A stretch of DNA of 64,000 bases from Phycicoccus sp. M110.8 (GCF_032464895.1 NZ_JAWDIC010000001.1:868001-932000), one strand, 5' to 3'; counted from the first letter of the stretch, positions 16,855-25,748 are shown. The notes: generated by a model not told the origin, from the letters alone. Numbers and translations are program-made.

Positions 16855-17477
16855 GGAATGCTGGCCTTCCCATCGGTGACGGTGATTCCCTCGCGGGCCG
16901 CGCGGCCCACGTACTCGACGAGCAGCGGGTGCTCGACAGCCTTGATGCGCTCGTGCAGCGCGTCCTCGGTGTCCCCCTCCAGCACGGGCACGGTCGCCTG
17001 CGCCAGCACCGGCCCGGTGTCGACGCCCGAGTCGACGACGTGCACGGTGCAGCCGGTCTCGGTGGCACCGGCGGCCAGCGCGTCGCGCACGGCGTGCGCG
17101 CCCGGGTACAGCGGCAGCAGCGCCGGGTGGGTGTTGAGGACGACCCAGCGGGAGAGGACCTGCGGGCCCAGGAGCTTCATGAAGCCGGCCGACACCACGA
17201 ACGCCGGGTCGTGGTCGCCGATCCGGCGCGCGAGCTCGGCGTCCCACGCCGCCCGGTCCTCGTGGTCCTGGACGCGGCACACGAACGTCGGGATCCCCGC
17301 CGCACCGGCCCGGTGCAGGCCGGCGATGCCCGCCCGGTCCGCGCCGACCGCGAGGATACGGACGCCGTATGCCGGGTCGGCGGCGGCGTCGATGAGCGCC
17401 TGGAGGTTGGTGCCCGACCCGGACACGAGGACGACGATGCCGGTCGGCTCAGCGGTGCTGCGCTCGGGCGTCGTCAC
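16851..17477 (-). CDS. purN: Phosphoribosylglycinamide formyltransferase 1
   Basis: PurN formylates GAR using 10-formyl-THF (third step of purine synthesis). The 208-residue protein has the folate/GAR signature: [17 protein letters not shown] at the N terminus, [13 protein letters not shown], the catalytic Asn and His in [13 protein letters not shown], and the Asp in [16 protein letters not shown]. It overlaps purH by four bases. In many actinobacteria perM lies directly upstream of purN; here a TetR gene 60 bp upstream takes that place and perM is 4 kb away. Confidence 0.96.
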   Translation of the reverse strand: MTTPERSTAEPTGIVVLVSGSGTNLQALIDAAADPAYGVRILAVGADRAGIAGLHRAGAAGIPTFVCRVQDHEDRAAWDAELARRIGDHDPAFVVSAGFMKLLGPQVLSRWVVLNTHPALLPLYPGAHAVRDALAAGATETGCTVHVVDSGVDTGPVLAQATVPVLEGDTEDALHERIKAVEHPLLVEYVGRAAREGITVTDGKASIP

Positions 17478-17537
17478 GGGGAGGAACGATACCGACCCGC
17501 GACGGGCCTCTGGCCGTCGCGTCCGGGCGCCGGACGG

Positions 17538-18146
17538 TCAGGCGGCGACCAGCTCGCGGACGAGCAGGTCGCCCAGCCACGAGCCGAAGCGGTCGGGTGA
17601 CCAGCCCGCCTCCACGACCAGCGACTGGTAGACGCCGGGCGCCGCCATGGCCCGGAACAGTGCCTGCGCCTCGGGCAGCGGGACTCCCAGGCGGTCCTGC
17701 ACCGAGGCGACCATCGTGTCCATGACCCGGTTGCGCCCCGCGAGCTTGGCACGCAGGAGCCTGCGCGTCGGGCCGTCCTCGTCGACCGCGGAGTCGAGCA
17801 CCTGCACTACGTCGAAGCCCGCGGCATACAGGGCGGCGAGCCAACCAGCCGCACCACGGACGCGGTCGACAGGCTCCGCGAGCGCCAGCACCTCCTGCGC
17901 CCGCTCGCGGGCCCGGGCGTCCTCGAGCCACGCCTCGCAGATCGCCGAGAGGATCTCGCGCTTGGTCCCGAAGACCGTGTAGACGGTCCGAGGGGCGACC
18001 CCGGCCTCACGAGCCACCTCGGCAAGCGACGTCGTGGAGTACCCCTGCCCGGCGAAGAGCCGGCGGGCAGCTTCCGCGATGCGGCGCCGTGTCGCGAGTG
18101 CCTGCTCCTCGCGCAGGGACGACGACCTCTTGACCTCCTCGACCAC
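17538..18146 (-). CDS. TetR/AcrR family transcriptional regulator
   Basis: A 202-residue repressor-type protein. Residues about 15-62 form the TetR helix-turn-helix: TRRRIAEAARRLFAGQGY, then TTSLAEVAREAGVAPRTVYT VFGTKREIL. The C-terminal ligand and dimer domain (about 65-200) is variable and gives no ligand hint. It diverges from an ester-cyclase-like gene, and two palindromic sites lie between them (18164-18196), so it probably represses itself and that gene. It belongs to the four-gene block that separates purN from perM. Confidence 0.88.
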   Translation of the reverse strand: MVEEVKRSSSLREEQALATRRRIAEAARRLFAGQGYSTTSLAEVAREAGVAPRTVYTVFGTKREILSAICEAWLEDARARERAQEVLALAEPVDRVRGAAGWLAALYAAGFDVVQVLDSAVDEDGPTRRLLRAKLAGRNRVMDTMVASVQDRLGVPLPEAQALFRAMAAPGVYQSLVVEAGWSPDRFGSWLGDLLVRELVAA

Positions 18147-18163
18147 GAAGAGGACAGTAGCAG

Positions 18164-18196
18164 TGCATTCAATGCAGCATCACTGCACTCAATACA
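18164..18196. promoter_or_regulatory. Two probable TetR operators 20 bp apart
   Basis: Site 1 TGCATTCAATGCA (18164-18176) is a perfect inverted repeat except the central base. Site 2 TGCACTCAATACA (18184-18196) is a looser copy. They start 20 bp apart, about two helical turns, in the 85-bp gap between the divergent TetR gene and the ester-cyclase-like gene. Paired sites of this kind are typical of TetR-family autoregulation. Confidence 0.65.
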
Positions 18197-18231
18197 TCAC
18201 CACTGCATGACCGACCTCTGGAGGACCTGCC

Positions 18232-18738
18232 ATGACCACCACGACGACGGACACGACGAGCACGCGGCCGAGCCCCGCTCCCGCCTCCCCCAGCACAGCC
18301 ACGGCCACGGCGCCGGACCCGGCCGCCGTGATGGTCCTCCGGCGCATCTTCGACGAGGGGTTCGCCACCGGTGACGGGGCCGTGGTGGACGAGCTCTGCT
18401 CCCCCGACCTCGTCGAGCACCAGTTCGGCATGGCCGGCAGGGGCGCCGAGGCGCTCGACCACCTCCGGGAGGCGATGGCGCAGGTGCACGCGGCCATGCC
18501 GGACATCGCCTTCACGATCGAGGACGCCGTGCAGTCCGGCGACACCCTGTGGGCGCGTGTCACCGGACGCGGGACGGCCACCGACCCGTTCTTCGGGCCG
18601 CCGAGCGGCCGCCCCGTCGAGATCACGGTGATCGACGTGGTGCGCGTGGTCGACGGCCGCATCGTCGAGCACTGGGGCGTGCCGGACCGGTTCGCCCTGC
18701 TCGCCCAGACCGGCGTCCTGGACCGGCTGCAGGCCTGA
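18232..18738 (+). CDS. SnoaL-like ester cyclase/polyketide cyclase-fold protein
   Basis: A Thr/Ser/Pro-rich leader of about 30 residues is followed by a NTF2-like domain of about 130: VLRRIFDEGFATGDGAVVDE, LVEHQFG, EALDHLREAMAQVHAAMPDI, RVTGRGTATDPFFGPPSGRP, then VIDVVRVVDGRIVEHWGVPD. The last segment (VEHW.V.D) is the usual end of SnoaL-like ester cyclases. Such proteins often serve as small-molecule cyclases or detoxifying proteins, but most are uncharacterised. The start follows GGAGG at nine bases. It is divergent from the TetR gene and is probably its regulatory target. Confidence 0.82.
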   Translation: MTTTTTDTTSTRPSPAPASPSTATATAPDPAAVMVLRRIFDEGFATGDGAVVDELCSPDLVEHQFGMAGRGAEALDHLREAMAQVHAAMPDIAFTIEDAVQSGDTLWARVTGRGTATDPFFGPPSGRPVEITVIDVVRVVDGRIVEHWGVPDRFALLAQTGVLDRLQA

Positions 18739-18782
18739 CCGCCCGTCACCCCGGTCCGGCGACAGGCGGCGCAGCACGTCGA

Positions 18783-19769
18783 TCAGCTGGAGGGAGCCGC
18801 GTCCCGCAGCTTCGCCAGTAGCGGCTCGGCCGCCTCGTCGAGGAAGCGCTGCTGGCCCTCGTCGCCGACCTGCACCACGGCGATGTCGGTGAAGCCGGCC
18901 TCCCAGTAAGCGCTCACCGCCTCGACGATGCCGTCGAGGTCCGGGCCGCACGGGATCGAGTCGGCGACGTCCTCGGGCCGGACGAACTGCGACGCCCCGG
19001 CGAACCCGGCGGGCGTCGGCAGGTCAGCGTTGACCGACCAGCCACCGCCGAACCAGCGGAACTGCTCGTGCGCGCGCTTGACGGCCGTGTCGCGGTCGGG
19101 GTCCCACGAGATCGGGATCTGGCCGATGGCCCGCGGCTTCGACGCCGAGTCGGGACGCGAGGCGAGGAAGCCCTCGATGAGCTCCTTCTCCGGCTGCACG
19201 GCGATCACGTGGTCGGCCAGCGGCCCGAACCGCTCGTACGACTTCTCCCCCGACACGGCCACGCCGATCGGGACGCCGCCGTCGGGGCAGTCCCAGACGC
19301 GGGCCGAGTCGACCCGGAAGTACTCGCCCTCCCACGTCACGAGCTTGCCGGTGTGCAGCTCGCGGATGATGTGGATGGCCTCCTCGAGCATGTCTTGCCG
19401 GACGCCGACGGAGGGCCACCCCTCGCCGACGACGTGCTCGTTGAGGTTCTCGCCGCTGCCGAGGCCGAGGGTGAAGCGCCCCTCGGACAGCAGCTGGAGC
19501 GTGGCGGCCTTCTGTGCGACGACGGCCGGGTGGTACCGCGTGGTCGGGCAGGTCACGTAGGTCATGAGCTCGAGCCGCTCGGTCGCCTGCGCCACGGCGC
19601 CGAGCACCGTCCAGGCGTAGGGGGCATGCCCCTGCTCGGTCAGCCACGGCGAGTAGTGGTCGCTGCTCACCGCGAAGTCGAACCCGGCCTCCTCGGCTCC
19701 GGTGGCGTACCCGACCAGCTCACGGGGTCCGGACTGCTCGGTCATGAGGGTGTACCCGAATCGCGTCAT
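18783..19769 (-). CDS. LLM-class F420-dependent oxidoreductase
   Basis: A 328-residue TIM-barrel enzyme of the luciferase-like monooxygenase class that uses coenzyme F420. Seen are MTRFGYTLMTEQSGP, FDFAVSSDHYSPW (active-site SDH), ATERLELMTYVTCPT, YHPAVVAQKAAT (typical R.HP...A...AT), GRFTLGLGSGENLNEH (the GLGSGE loop), VRQDMLEEAIHIIREL, and VAVSGEKSYERFGP with HVIAVQPE near the end. This order is like the F420-dependent G6PDH-related subfamily. The substrate is not determinable. It converges on the ester-cyclase gene and is within the same inserted block. Confidence 0.9.
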   Translation of the reverse strand: MTRFGYTLMTEQSGPRELVGYATGAEEAGFDFAVSSDHYSPWLTEQGHAPYAWTVLGAVAQATERLELMTYVTCPTTRYHPAVVAQKAATLQLLSEGRFTLGLGSGENLNEHVVGEGWPSVGVRQDMLEEAIHIIRELHTGKLVTWEGEYFRVDSARVWDCPDGGVPIGVAVSGEKSYERFGPLADHVIAVQPEKELIEGFLASRPDSASKPRAIGQIPISWDPDRDTAVKRAHEQFRWFGGGWSVNADLPTPAGFAGASQFVRPEDVADSIPCGPDLDGIVEAVSAYWEAGFTDIAVVQVGDEGQQRFLDEAAEPLLAKLRDAAPSS

Positions 19770-19877
19770 GCCCCCAACCTCACACGGCCCGCACGGCCTC
19801 GCACGCCAGCCGAGTTGGGGACCGCGCAGCTCCCCAACTCGGTCCGGATCGCGGTCGTGGACAGGACGGAGGCGACG

Positions 19878-19883
19878 TAGGCT
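19878..19883 (+). promoter_or_regulatory. Likely -10 element for a leaderless MFS transcript
   Basis: TAGGCT lies eight bases before the ATG at 19892, where an actinobacterial TANNNT -10 box would place the transcription start on or next to the start codon. No Shine-Dalgarno sequence precedes this ATG. Similar TAGGCT/TAGGTT boxes lie near other starts in this window (about 11498, 12917, 35552). Confidence 0.4.
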
Positions 19884-19891
19884 CGGGGGTC

Positions 19892-21553
19892 ATGACCGGG
19901 GTGTCGTCGACGGCGGGGACCATCGACGCCGAGCCGGCGGTGCCGCTCGACACCGCGCAGGGCCGGTGGATCGTGGCGGCCACCGTGCTGGGCTCCGGCG
20001 TGGTCGGTATCGACGCCACCGTCGTGAACATCGCGCTCCCCGCGATCGGCCGCTCGCTCGGGGCCTCCTTCGCGTCGCTCCAGTGGGTCGTCACGGCATA
20101 CGCGCTGACGCTGGCGGCGTGCATCCTCGTCGGCGGCTCGCTCGGCGACCGGTTCGGCAGGCGACGCATCTTCCTCGTGGGGGTCGTGTGGTTCGCGGCG
20201 GCCTCCCTGCTGTGCGGCGCCGCCGGGTCGGCGCCGTTGCTGACCGCCGGCCGGGCGCTCCAGGGCATCGGCGGCGCCCTGCTCACCCCCGGCAGCCTCG
20301 CCATCCTGCAGTCCACGATCGCCCCCGCCGACCGGGCCCGCGCCATCGGGCTGTGGTCGGGCCTCGGCGGGGTGGCGACCGCTGCGGGCCCGTTCCTCGG
20401 CGGATGGCTGGTCGACGCGGTGTCGTGGCACTGGGTCTTCTTCGTCAACCTCCCCGTGGCCGCGGTCGTGGTGGCGGCGACGCTGCGGCACGTGCCGGAG
20501 TCGCGTGACAGCACGGCAGGAGGCCACCTCGACGTGCCCGGCGCGGTCCTGGGCGCCGTGGCCCTCGCCGCCGCGAGCTACGCCCTGATCGCCGTCGGGG
20601 GCGGAGGCAGCCCGGCCCTGGTCGCCGTCAGCGCGGCCGTGGCCCTGGTCGCGGCCGCCGCGTTCGTGGTCGTCGAGCGACGGTCGGACGCGCCGATGCT
20701 GCCGTTCTCGATCTTCTCCTCGCGGGCCTTCAGCGCCACGAACCTGGTGACCTTCATCGTGTACGGCGCCCTGTCGCTGGTCTTCCTCGTCCTCGTGCTC
20801 CAGCTGCAGGTCGTCTCGGGCTACGGCCCCATCGCCGCCGGGGTCTCCCTGCTGCCGGTGACCGGGCTCATGCTCGCGCTGTCGGCCCGGTCGGGGGCTC
20901 TCGCAGACAGGATCGGCCCGCGGCTGCAGCTGACCACGGGGCCCCTCGTCTGCGCGCTCGGGCTGCTCCTCATGCTGCGGATCGGGCCCGACGCGGACTA
21001 CCTGACGACGGTCCTGCCCGGCGTGGTCGTCTTCGGGCTGGGGCTCGCCGTGCTGGTCGCGCCGCTCACCGCGACGGCACTGTCGTCCGCGCCGGCGGAG
21101 CACGCGGGGCTCGCCAGTGGGGTCAACAACGCGGTCGCCCGGACCGGGGGGCTGCTCGCCGTGGCCGCAGTGCCGGCCCTCGCGGGGCTGACCGGCGAGG
21201 TCTACGACGACCCTGTGCGGTTCGCGGAAGGGTTCCGAACCGTCCTGCTCTGCGCGGTGGTCCTGCTCGTGCTCGGAGCCTCCGCCGCCGCGCTGTTGAG
21301 CGAGCGCCGACGCCCGCGTCCCCACCGGCGGCCGCACGCCGTGCCCTCGTGCTCGGTGGCGACGCCCCCGGCAGTGGTGTCGGTCGCCTCATCGGCGGGG
21401 CTTGCGCCCGTCACCCCGTCGGCGGAGCACCCGATGGTCGCCTCACCGGCGGGGCACCCGCCGCTCGCCTCAGCGGCGGAGCTTCCAGCGGTCCCAGCCG
21501 AGGGCGACGAGGGACCCCAGGGCGACCTCGACGAGCAGCGCCAAGGTCATTGA
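19892..21553 (+). CDS. DHA2-type (14-TM) MFS drug transporter
   Basis: A 553-residue proton antiporter of the major facilitator superfamily in the membrane. Seen are a first helix with GIDATVVNIALPAIGRSL (the DHA2 motif), the loop GGSLGDRFGRRRIF (motif A), LLTAGRALQGIGGALLTPGS (motif B/C region), GLGGVATAAGPFLGGWL, and about 14 hydrophobic segments ending near residue 470. Residues 471-553 are a basic then Ala/Pro/Ser-rich tail that runs 84 bp into the antisense of the convergent perM gene. That tail has no family counterpart and probably arose by reading past a lost stop. The substrate is unknown; it may export whatever the TetR gene senses. Confidence 0.9.
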   Translation: MTGVSSTAGTIDAEPAVPLDTAQGRWIVAATVLGSGVVGIDATVVNIALPAIGRSLGASFASLQWVVTAYALTLAACILVGGSLGDRFGRRRIFLVGVVWFAAASLLCGAAGSAPLLTAGRALQGIGGALLTPGSLAILQSTIAPADRARAIGLWSGLGGVATAAGPFLGGWLVDAVSWHWVFFVNLPVAAVVVAATLRHVPESRDSTAGGHLDVPGAVLGAVALAAASYALIAVGGGGSPALVAVSAAVALVAAAAFVVVERRSDAPMLPFSIFSSRAFSATNLVTFIVYGALSLVFLVLVLQLQVVSGYGPIAAGVSLLPVTGLMLALSARSGALADRIGPRLQLTTGPLVCALGLLLMLRIGPDADYLTTVLPGVVVFGLGLAVLVAPLTATALSSAPAEHAGLASGVNNAVARTGGLLAVAAVPALAGLTGEVYDDPVRFAEGFRTVLLCAVVLLVLGASAAALLSERRRPRPHRRPHAVPSCSVATPPAVVSVASSAGLAPVTPSAEHPMVASPAGHPPLASAAELPAVPAEGDEGPQGDLDEQRQGH

Positions 21554-22705
21554 GCCGGCCGGCGCGCCGATCCGGGCCAGCCGGGCCGCGCCCAGCGACG
21601 AGCCGCCGAGCACGTCGAGCAGGCCGACGGCGGCCGCCGTGACGACCACCGCGACGGCCACGACGCCCAGCTTGGTCCGCTGGCTCGACAGCCGCGAGAC
21701 GGCGCGCAGCGCCCGCCAGCCCACGAGGGCGCCGACGCTCACCGGCACCAGCACGAGCAACGGCAGCGCGCCGGGGAAGGCGCCGGGCTCCGGCAGGGCA
21801 CCGAGCACGGGGACCATCGGCAGGATCGAGGTCCGGCTCCCGGTCCAGGTCGCCGATGCCCCCTCCACGGCCGAGAAGCCCGTCCCGGCGAGGAACGACA
21901 CCGCCCAGAGCGCGAGGTTGGGCAGCACGGCGAGCTGCGCGAGCACGAGGACCGCGCCCCCGATGACGCCGGGCGACAGCTCCGACTGCAGGTGGGCCAC
22001 CCGGTCGAAGTGGAGGACGACCATCACGACGCAGACCACGATCCCGCTCGCGACCAGCACCGCCGCGCCCTCGAGCCCGGCACGCAGCCCCCTCGGGACA
22101 GCAGCGGGCAGCCAACCGGGCCGACGCATCGCCTCGCCGAGCAGCTCCGGCCGCCGCCGCACGTGCCGCACCAGGGTCAGCACAGCCGCGAGGACCGGGA
22201 TCACGAGCACGGGCAGGGCCACCGTCCACGCCACGGGCGTCGGACCGGCCAGCGCCGCCGCGAGCCACCACAGGGCCGCGCACACGGCATACCCGCCGGT
22301 CCACGCCCCGAGCTCGGCGACCAGGCGCCGATGGACGAGGCCGCGCAGCGGGCGCGGTTCGCGGTCCTGCGCGGAGTCGAACGTCGCGCGCCCCGCCGAC
22401 CACGTCGCCCCCAGGACCGCCAGCAGCAGGAACAGCAGGGGCACCACGGTGACGGTGGCCGCGCCGACGCGCAGGTGCGCACCCCCGCCGAGCAGCCACA
22501 GGCTCGCCCCGGTGCCGAGGGCCGAGGTCCACGGCACGGTCGACTGCGACGCGGCCACCCAGACGAGCAGGGCGGGCAGGACGAACACACAGGCGCTGAC
22601 GGCGGCGGCTCCGGCACCGGCGAGCGCCGCCCGCCGCAGCCCGGCCGGGTCGACACTCCCCCGGTCGGTCGTCGTTCCCCCGCGCAGCAGCTCCATCACA
22701 GTCAT
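21470..22705 (-). CDS. DUF6350 family membrane protein (PerM-like)
   Basis: A 411-residue polytopic membrane protein with about nine hydrophobic segments, for example ALAGAGAAAVSACVFVLPAL, VVPLLFLLLAVLGATWSAG, VALPVLVIPVLAAVLTLV, GVIGGAVLVLAQLAVLPNLA and LTLALLVEVALGSL-like ends. The stretch AQLAVLPNLALWAVSFLAGTGF (LPN..vW...y..G.GF) is typical of DUF6350, the family that includes Mycobacterium PerM, an integral membrane protein linked to cell division and persistence. In many actinobacteria it is directly followed by purN-purH, supporting the call. Here the C-terminal 84 bp overlap the antisense end of the MFS gene. ATG 22705 is preceded by GGAG. Confidence 0.8.
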   Translation of the reverse strand: MTVMELLRGGTTTDRGSVDPAGLRRAALAGAGAAAVSACVFVLPALLVWVAASQSTVPWTSALGTGASLWLLGGGAHLRVGAATVTVVPLLFLLLAVLGATWSAGRATFDSAQDREPRPLRGLVHRRLVAELGAWTGGYAVCAALWWLAAALAGPTPVAWTVALPVLVIPVLAAVLTLVRHVRRRPELLGEAMRRPGWLPAAVPRGLRAGLEGAAVLVASGIVVCVVMVVLHFDRVAHLQSELSPGVIGGAVLVLAQLAVLPNLALWAVSFLAGTGFSAVEGASATWTGSRTSILPMVPVLGALPEPGAFPGALPLLVLVPVSVGALVGWRALRAVSRLSSQRTKLGVVAVAVVVTAAAVGLLDVLGGSSLGAARLARIGAPAGSMTLALLVEVALGSLVALGWDRWKLRR

Positions 22706-22864
22706 GACCGCTCCATGGTCGCCGACCCGCGGCGCCGATCCGCCGAGCAACGCCGAGGGCCGGCAAGAAATGTCCGAACGCGCCGCAACCCGCGCGTGCC
22801 GAGGCGCGTCTGCTGCGGTGTGATGGCCCTGGGGACCCGAGGAGGCAACGCCCGGGAGGTGTCG

Positions 22865-23365
22865 ATGGGACCGCGCTCGGACGAGGACGAGTTCGACGCG
22901 TTCTACCGCGACACCTCGCGGCGCGTCGTGCACCTCGTCTACGGGTTCACCGGGGACCTGACCGTCGCGCAGGACAGCACCCAGGAGGCGTACGCCCGCG
23001 CCTGGCAGCAGTGGTCGACCGTGCGGAACCACGACGACCCGCTCGCCTGGGTCCGCACGGTCGCCCGGCGCATCGCGATCTCGGCCTGGCGCAAGCGCAC
23101 CAGCCAGGACCGCGCGTACGAGCGGCACGGCGCCCATGAAACGACCGGGCCACCGAACGAGGACCGGGTCGCCGTCGTGGCCGCGATGCGCGAGCTGCCC
23201 GACCCAGTGCGCGAGGCCGTGGCCATGCACTACATCGGCGACCTGTCGATCGACCAGATCGCCCACGAGACCAACACCCCCGCAGGCACCGTCAAGGCCC
23301 GCCTGCACCGGGGCCGCGCACTGCTCGCGCAGGCCCTGAAGCACGAGGAGACCGACCATGGCTGA
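22865..23365 (+). CDS. ECF RNA polymerase sigma factor (SigE/SigL-type)
   Basis: The 166-residue sigma factor has region 2 (FDAFYRDTSRRVVHLVYGFT, DLTVAQDSTQEAYARAWQQW, AWVRTVARRIAISAWRK) and region 4 (AMRELPDPVREAVAMHYIGD, LSIDQIAHETNTPAGTVKAR, LHRGRALL). It should direct polymerase to a small set of promoters. GGGAGG lies five bases before ATG 22865. An in-frame ATG at 22823 is an alternative. The next gene begins eight bases before this stop and encodes a membrane-anchored protein probably acting as its regulator. The pair sits between perM and sucD, where the backbone has neither in related genomes I recall. Confidence 0.9.
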   Translation: MGPRSDEDEFDAFYRDTSRRVVHLVYGFTGDLTVAQDSTQEAYARAWQQWSTVRNHDDPLAWVRTVARRIAISAWRKRTSQDRAYERHGAHETTGPPNEDRVAVVAAMRELPDPVREAVAMHYIGDLSIDQIAHETNTPAGTVKARLHRGRALLAQALKHEETDHG

Positions 23366-24776
23366 GCACGACGAGTGGACCGCGGCGGACGACGCCCTGG
23401 TGCGCCGCGCCATGGCGACCCTGCGCACCGACGTCGAGTCGCTGCCGCTGCCCGACGTCCGCTTCGTCAGGGCGAGGGGGCGGGCGCGTCGGCGCCACCG
23501 GTTTCTCGCGCTGAGCGCCGCGGCCGCGGCTGCCGTGGTCGTCGCCGGCACCGTCGGGTATGCCGCGTGGGGGCCGGCCTCCTCGCGCACCCCGGTCACG
23601 CCGGCCTCGAGCGGGCGGACGGCGTCGACGACAGCTCCCCCGTCGACCACGACCACCGCGACCGACAGCCTGGCCCAGCCGGGGGCGCTGCCCCAGCTGA
23701 CCGAGTGGACCTCCTCGCTCGGGCTCACCGGGACCGTGCGACTCACCCCGGTGAAGCCGTTCGGGCCCATCGAGTGCCTGTCCTCCGAGCCGGGCACCAA
23801 GGTGCAGCAGGAGGAGGTCACCCGGGCCCCGGAGTTCCAGGGCGGTGCGACGCGGTTCCGCATCGGGACGGGCCAGGACCCGCAGACGGCTGCCGAGAAC
23901 ATCGCCTCGGACCTCGCCGGCTGCCAGCTCGCCCCGGGCTACACGGTCACGCCGCAGTCGTCCGGTGCCTTCCCCCGGCTGTTCTCGTACACGGCGGGTG
24001 ACGCCGGGTCCGGCTGGTGGGTCGTCGCAGCAGGCCCGCACGACGTGGCGGTCATCCAGCTGAACCAGAACGACCGCCCGAAGTCCGGCTTCACCCGCGC
24101 CCAGGTGGTCAAGCTCGCCGACATCGCCGAGCAGCGGCTCGCCCGCTACGGCTCGGGCACGACGAAGACGGCCACGTCCACGCCGGACACCAGCGGCCCC
24201 AAGGCCCTGGACGAGAACATGCAGGTCGTCGGCCCCGCCCCGGTCCCCTCGTCGGCGCTGTTCGTCGCCGCGTCGCAGTGGAGCTCCACCGCCCTCACCG
24301 GCGGGGCTGCGACGAACGCCGGCCCCGGCGCCCTCGAGGGCTCGACCACGGTGGCCTCGTGCGAGACCGACCAGCAGCAGGCCGCGATCGGCGGCCGGGT
24401 CGGGATCGTCTCGGTGCGGGTGGGCACGAGCAGCACCGGCTACATCGGTCGGCAGCGGGTCCAGCTCGACGACTCCACCGGCTCGGACACCCAGCAGGCC
24501 TACGTCGACGCGCGGCTGGCGGAGGCGAAGAAGCTCTTCGGCCGCGGGTGCGCGGTGCCCAACGCGAAGATCAGGTCGACGCCCGGACCCACCGCGGGCA
24601 CCTGGCGGCTCGACACCGTCTTCACGGACGGGACGGCCACCCTGTCGGAGTGGGTCGGCGTCACCGCCCAGAAGACGCCCGGAGCCGTGTCGACCGTCGT
24701 CATCACGAAGATGGCCGACCCGAAGCAGGGTTTCGCCGAGCTCGACCGCCTGCTCAACCTGGCCCGGCAGAAGTAG
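23358..24776 (+). CDS. Large single-TM extracytoplasmic protein, probable sigma-factor partner
   Basis: A 472-residue protein. A short cytoplasmic N terminus (about 1-50, with VRRAMATLRTDVESLPLPDV and a basic RARGRARRRHRF) resembles an anti-sigma or RsdA-like stub. It precedes one transmembrane helix at about 51-69 (AAAAAAVVVAGTVGYAAWG) and a Thr/Ser/Pro linker. Outside are two related halves, each with Trp and Cys residues (SLGLTGTVRLTPVKPFGP, IECLS; and later SQWSSTALTGG, VASCETD), reminiscent of PknH-type sensor domains. Its start ATG 23358 overlaps the sigma gene stop by eight bases. The anti-sigma role is inferred from this coupling; no zinc-finger motif (HxxxCxxC) is present. Confidence 0.7.
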   Translation: MAEHDEWTAADDALVRRAMATLRTDVESLPLPDVRFVRARGRARRRHRFLALSAAAAAAVVVAGTVGYAAWGPASSRTPVTPASSGRTASTTAPPSTTTTATDSLAQPGALPQLTEWTSSLGLTGTVRLTPVKPFGPIECLSSEPGTKVQQEEVTRAPEFQGGATRFRIGTGQDPQTAAENIASDLAGCQLAPGYTVTPQSSGAFPRLFSYTAGDAGSGWWVVAAGPHDVAVIQLNQNDRPKSGFTRAQVVKLADIAEQRLARYGSGTTKTATSTPDTSGPKALDENMQVVGPAPVPSSALFVAASQWSSTALTGGAATNAGPGALEGSTTVASCETDQQQAAIGGRVGIVSVRVGTSSTGYIGRQRVQLDDSTGSDTQQAYVDARLAEAKKLFGRGCAVPNAKIRSTPGPTAGTWRLDTVFTDGTATLSEWVGVTAQKTPGAVSTVVITKMADPKQGFAELDRLLNLARQK

Positions 24777-24800
24777 GCACCCGGCATACGCCGCGACGAC

Positions 24801-24834
24801 GCGAGGCCGCCACCCACCAGGGTGACGGCCTCGC
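24801..24834. terminator. 15-bp inverted repeat between convergent genes
   Basis: GCGAGGCCGCCACCC (24801-24815) pairs with GGGTGACGGCCTCGC (24820-24834) with a single mismatch and a four-base loop. It separates the membrane protein stop (24776) from the sucD stop (24855). It has no U-tract but is a strong stem. Confidence 0.8.
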
Positions 24835-24854
24835 GAACTGCGGTGCGGCAGGAC

Positions 24855-25748
24855 CTACTTCTGCAGGCCCTGCATGATCTCGCGCATGAGCTCGGCGGTC
24901 TCGGACGGCGTCTTGCCGACCTTGACGCCGGCGGCCTCGAGGGCCTCCTTCTTGGCGGCGGCGGTGCCGGACGAGCCGGACACGATCGCCCCGGCGTGGC
25001 CCATGGTCTTGCCCTCGGGGGCGGTGAAGCCCGCGACGTAGCCGACGACCGGCTTGGTCACGTGCTCCTTGATGTATGCCGCGGCCCGCTCCTCGGCGTC
25101 GCCACCGATCTCGCCGATCATGACGATGGCGTCGGTCTCCGGGTCCTTCTCGAACGCCTCGAGGCAGTCGATGTGGGTGGTGCCGATGACCGGGTCGCCG
25201 CCGATGCCGACCGCGGAGGAGAAGCCGAGCTCCTTGAGCTCGTACATCATCTGGTAGGTCAGGGTCCCCGACTTGGAGACCAGGCCGATGCGGCCCGCGC
25301 CGGCGATGTCGGCCGGGATGATGCCGGCGTTGGACTTGCCGGGGCTGATGAGGCCGGGGCAGTTCGGGCCGACGATGCGGGTCGTGCCCTTCGCACGCGA
25401 GTAGGCGTAGAACTCGGCGGTGTCCTTGACCGCGATGCCCTCGGTGATGACGACGGCCAGCGGCATCTCGGCGTCGATCGCCTCGACCACGGCCGACTTC
25501 GCGAAGGCCGGCGGGACGAAGATGACTGACACGTTCGCCCCGGTCTCCTTCATCGCCTCGGCGACGGTGCCGAAGACGGGGACGGTCACGCCGTCCTCGA
25601 AGTCGACCGTCGTGCCGGCCTTGCGGGGGTTCACGCCACCGACGATCGCGGTGCCGGACCTGAGCATGCGCTGGGTGTGCTTCATGCCCTCGGAGCCGGT
25701 CATGCCCTGGACGATGACCTTGGAGTTCTCGTCGAGAAAGATTGCCAT
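24855..25748 (-). CDS. sucD: Succinyl-CoA ligase, alpha subunit
   Basis: SucD carries the phosphohistidine and binds CoA in succinyl-CoA synthetase of the TCA cycle, which makes ATP or GTP. The 297-residue protein shows [75 protein letters not shown], and the active-site [20 protein letters not shown] with the phosphorylated His near its start. It follows sucC by 18 bp on the same strand, as in most bacteria. Confidence 0.97.
   Translation of the reverse strand: MAIFLDENSKVIVQGMTGSEGMKHTQRMLRSGTAIVGGVNPRKAGTTVDFEDGVTVPVFGTVAEAMKETGANVSVIFVPPAFAKSAVVEAIDAEMPLAVVITEGIAVKDTAEFYAYSRAKGTTRIVGPNCPGLISPGKSNAGIIPADIAGAGRIGLVSKSGTLTYQMMYELKELGFSSAVGIGGDPVIGTTHIDCLEAFEKDPETDAIVMIGEIGGDAEERAAAYIKEHVTKPVVGYVAGFTAPEGKTMGHAGAIVSGSSGTAAAKKEALEAAGVKVGKTPSETAELMREIMQGLQK

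Noticed and set aside
14983-17631. An 882-residue open frame on the plus strand opposite purH and purN
   Set aside because: It is antisense to two complete purine genes and has no domain. Long antisense frames are expected at this GC content.
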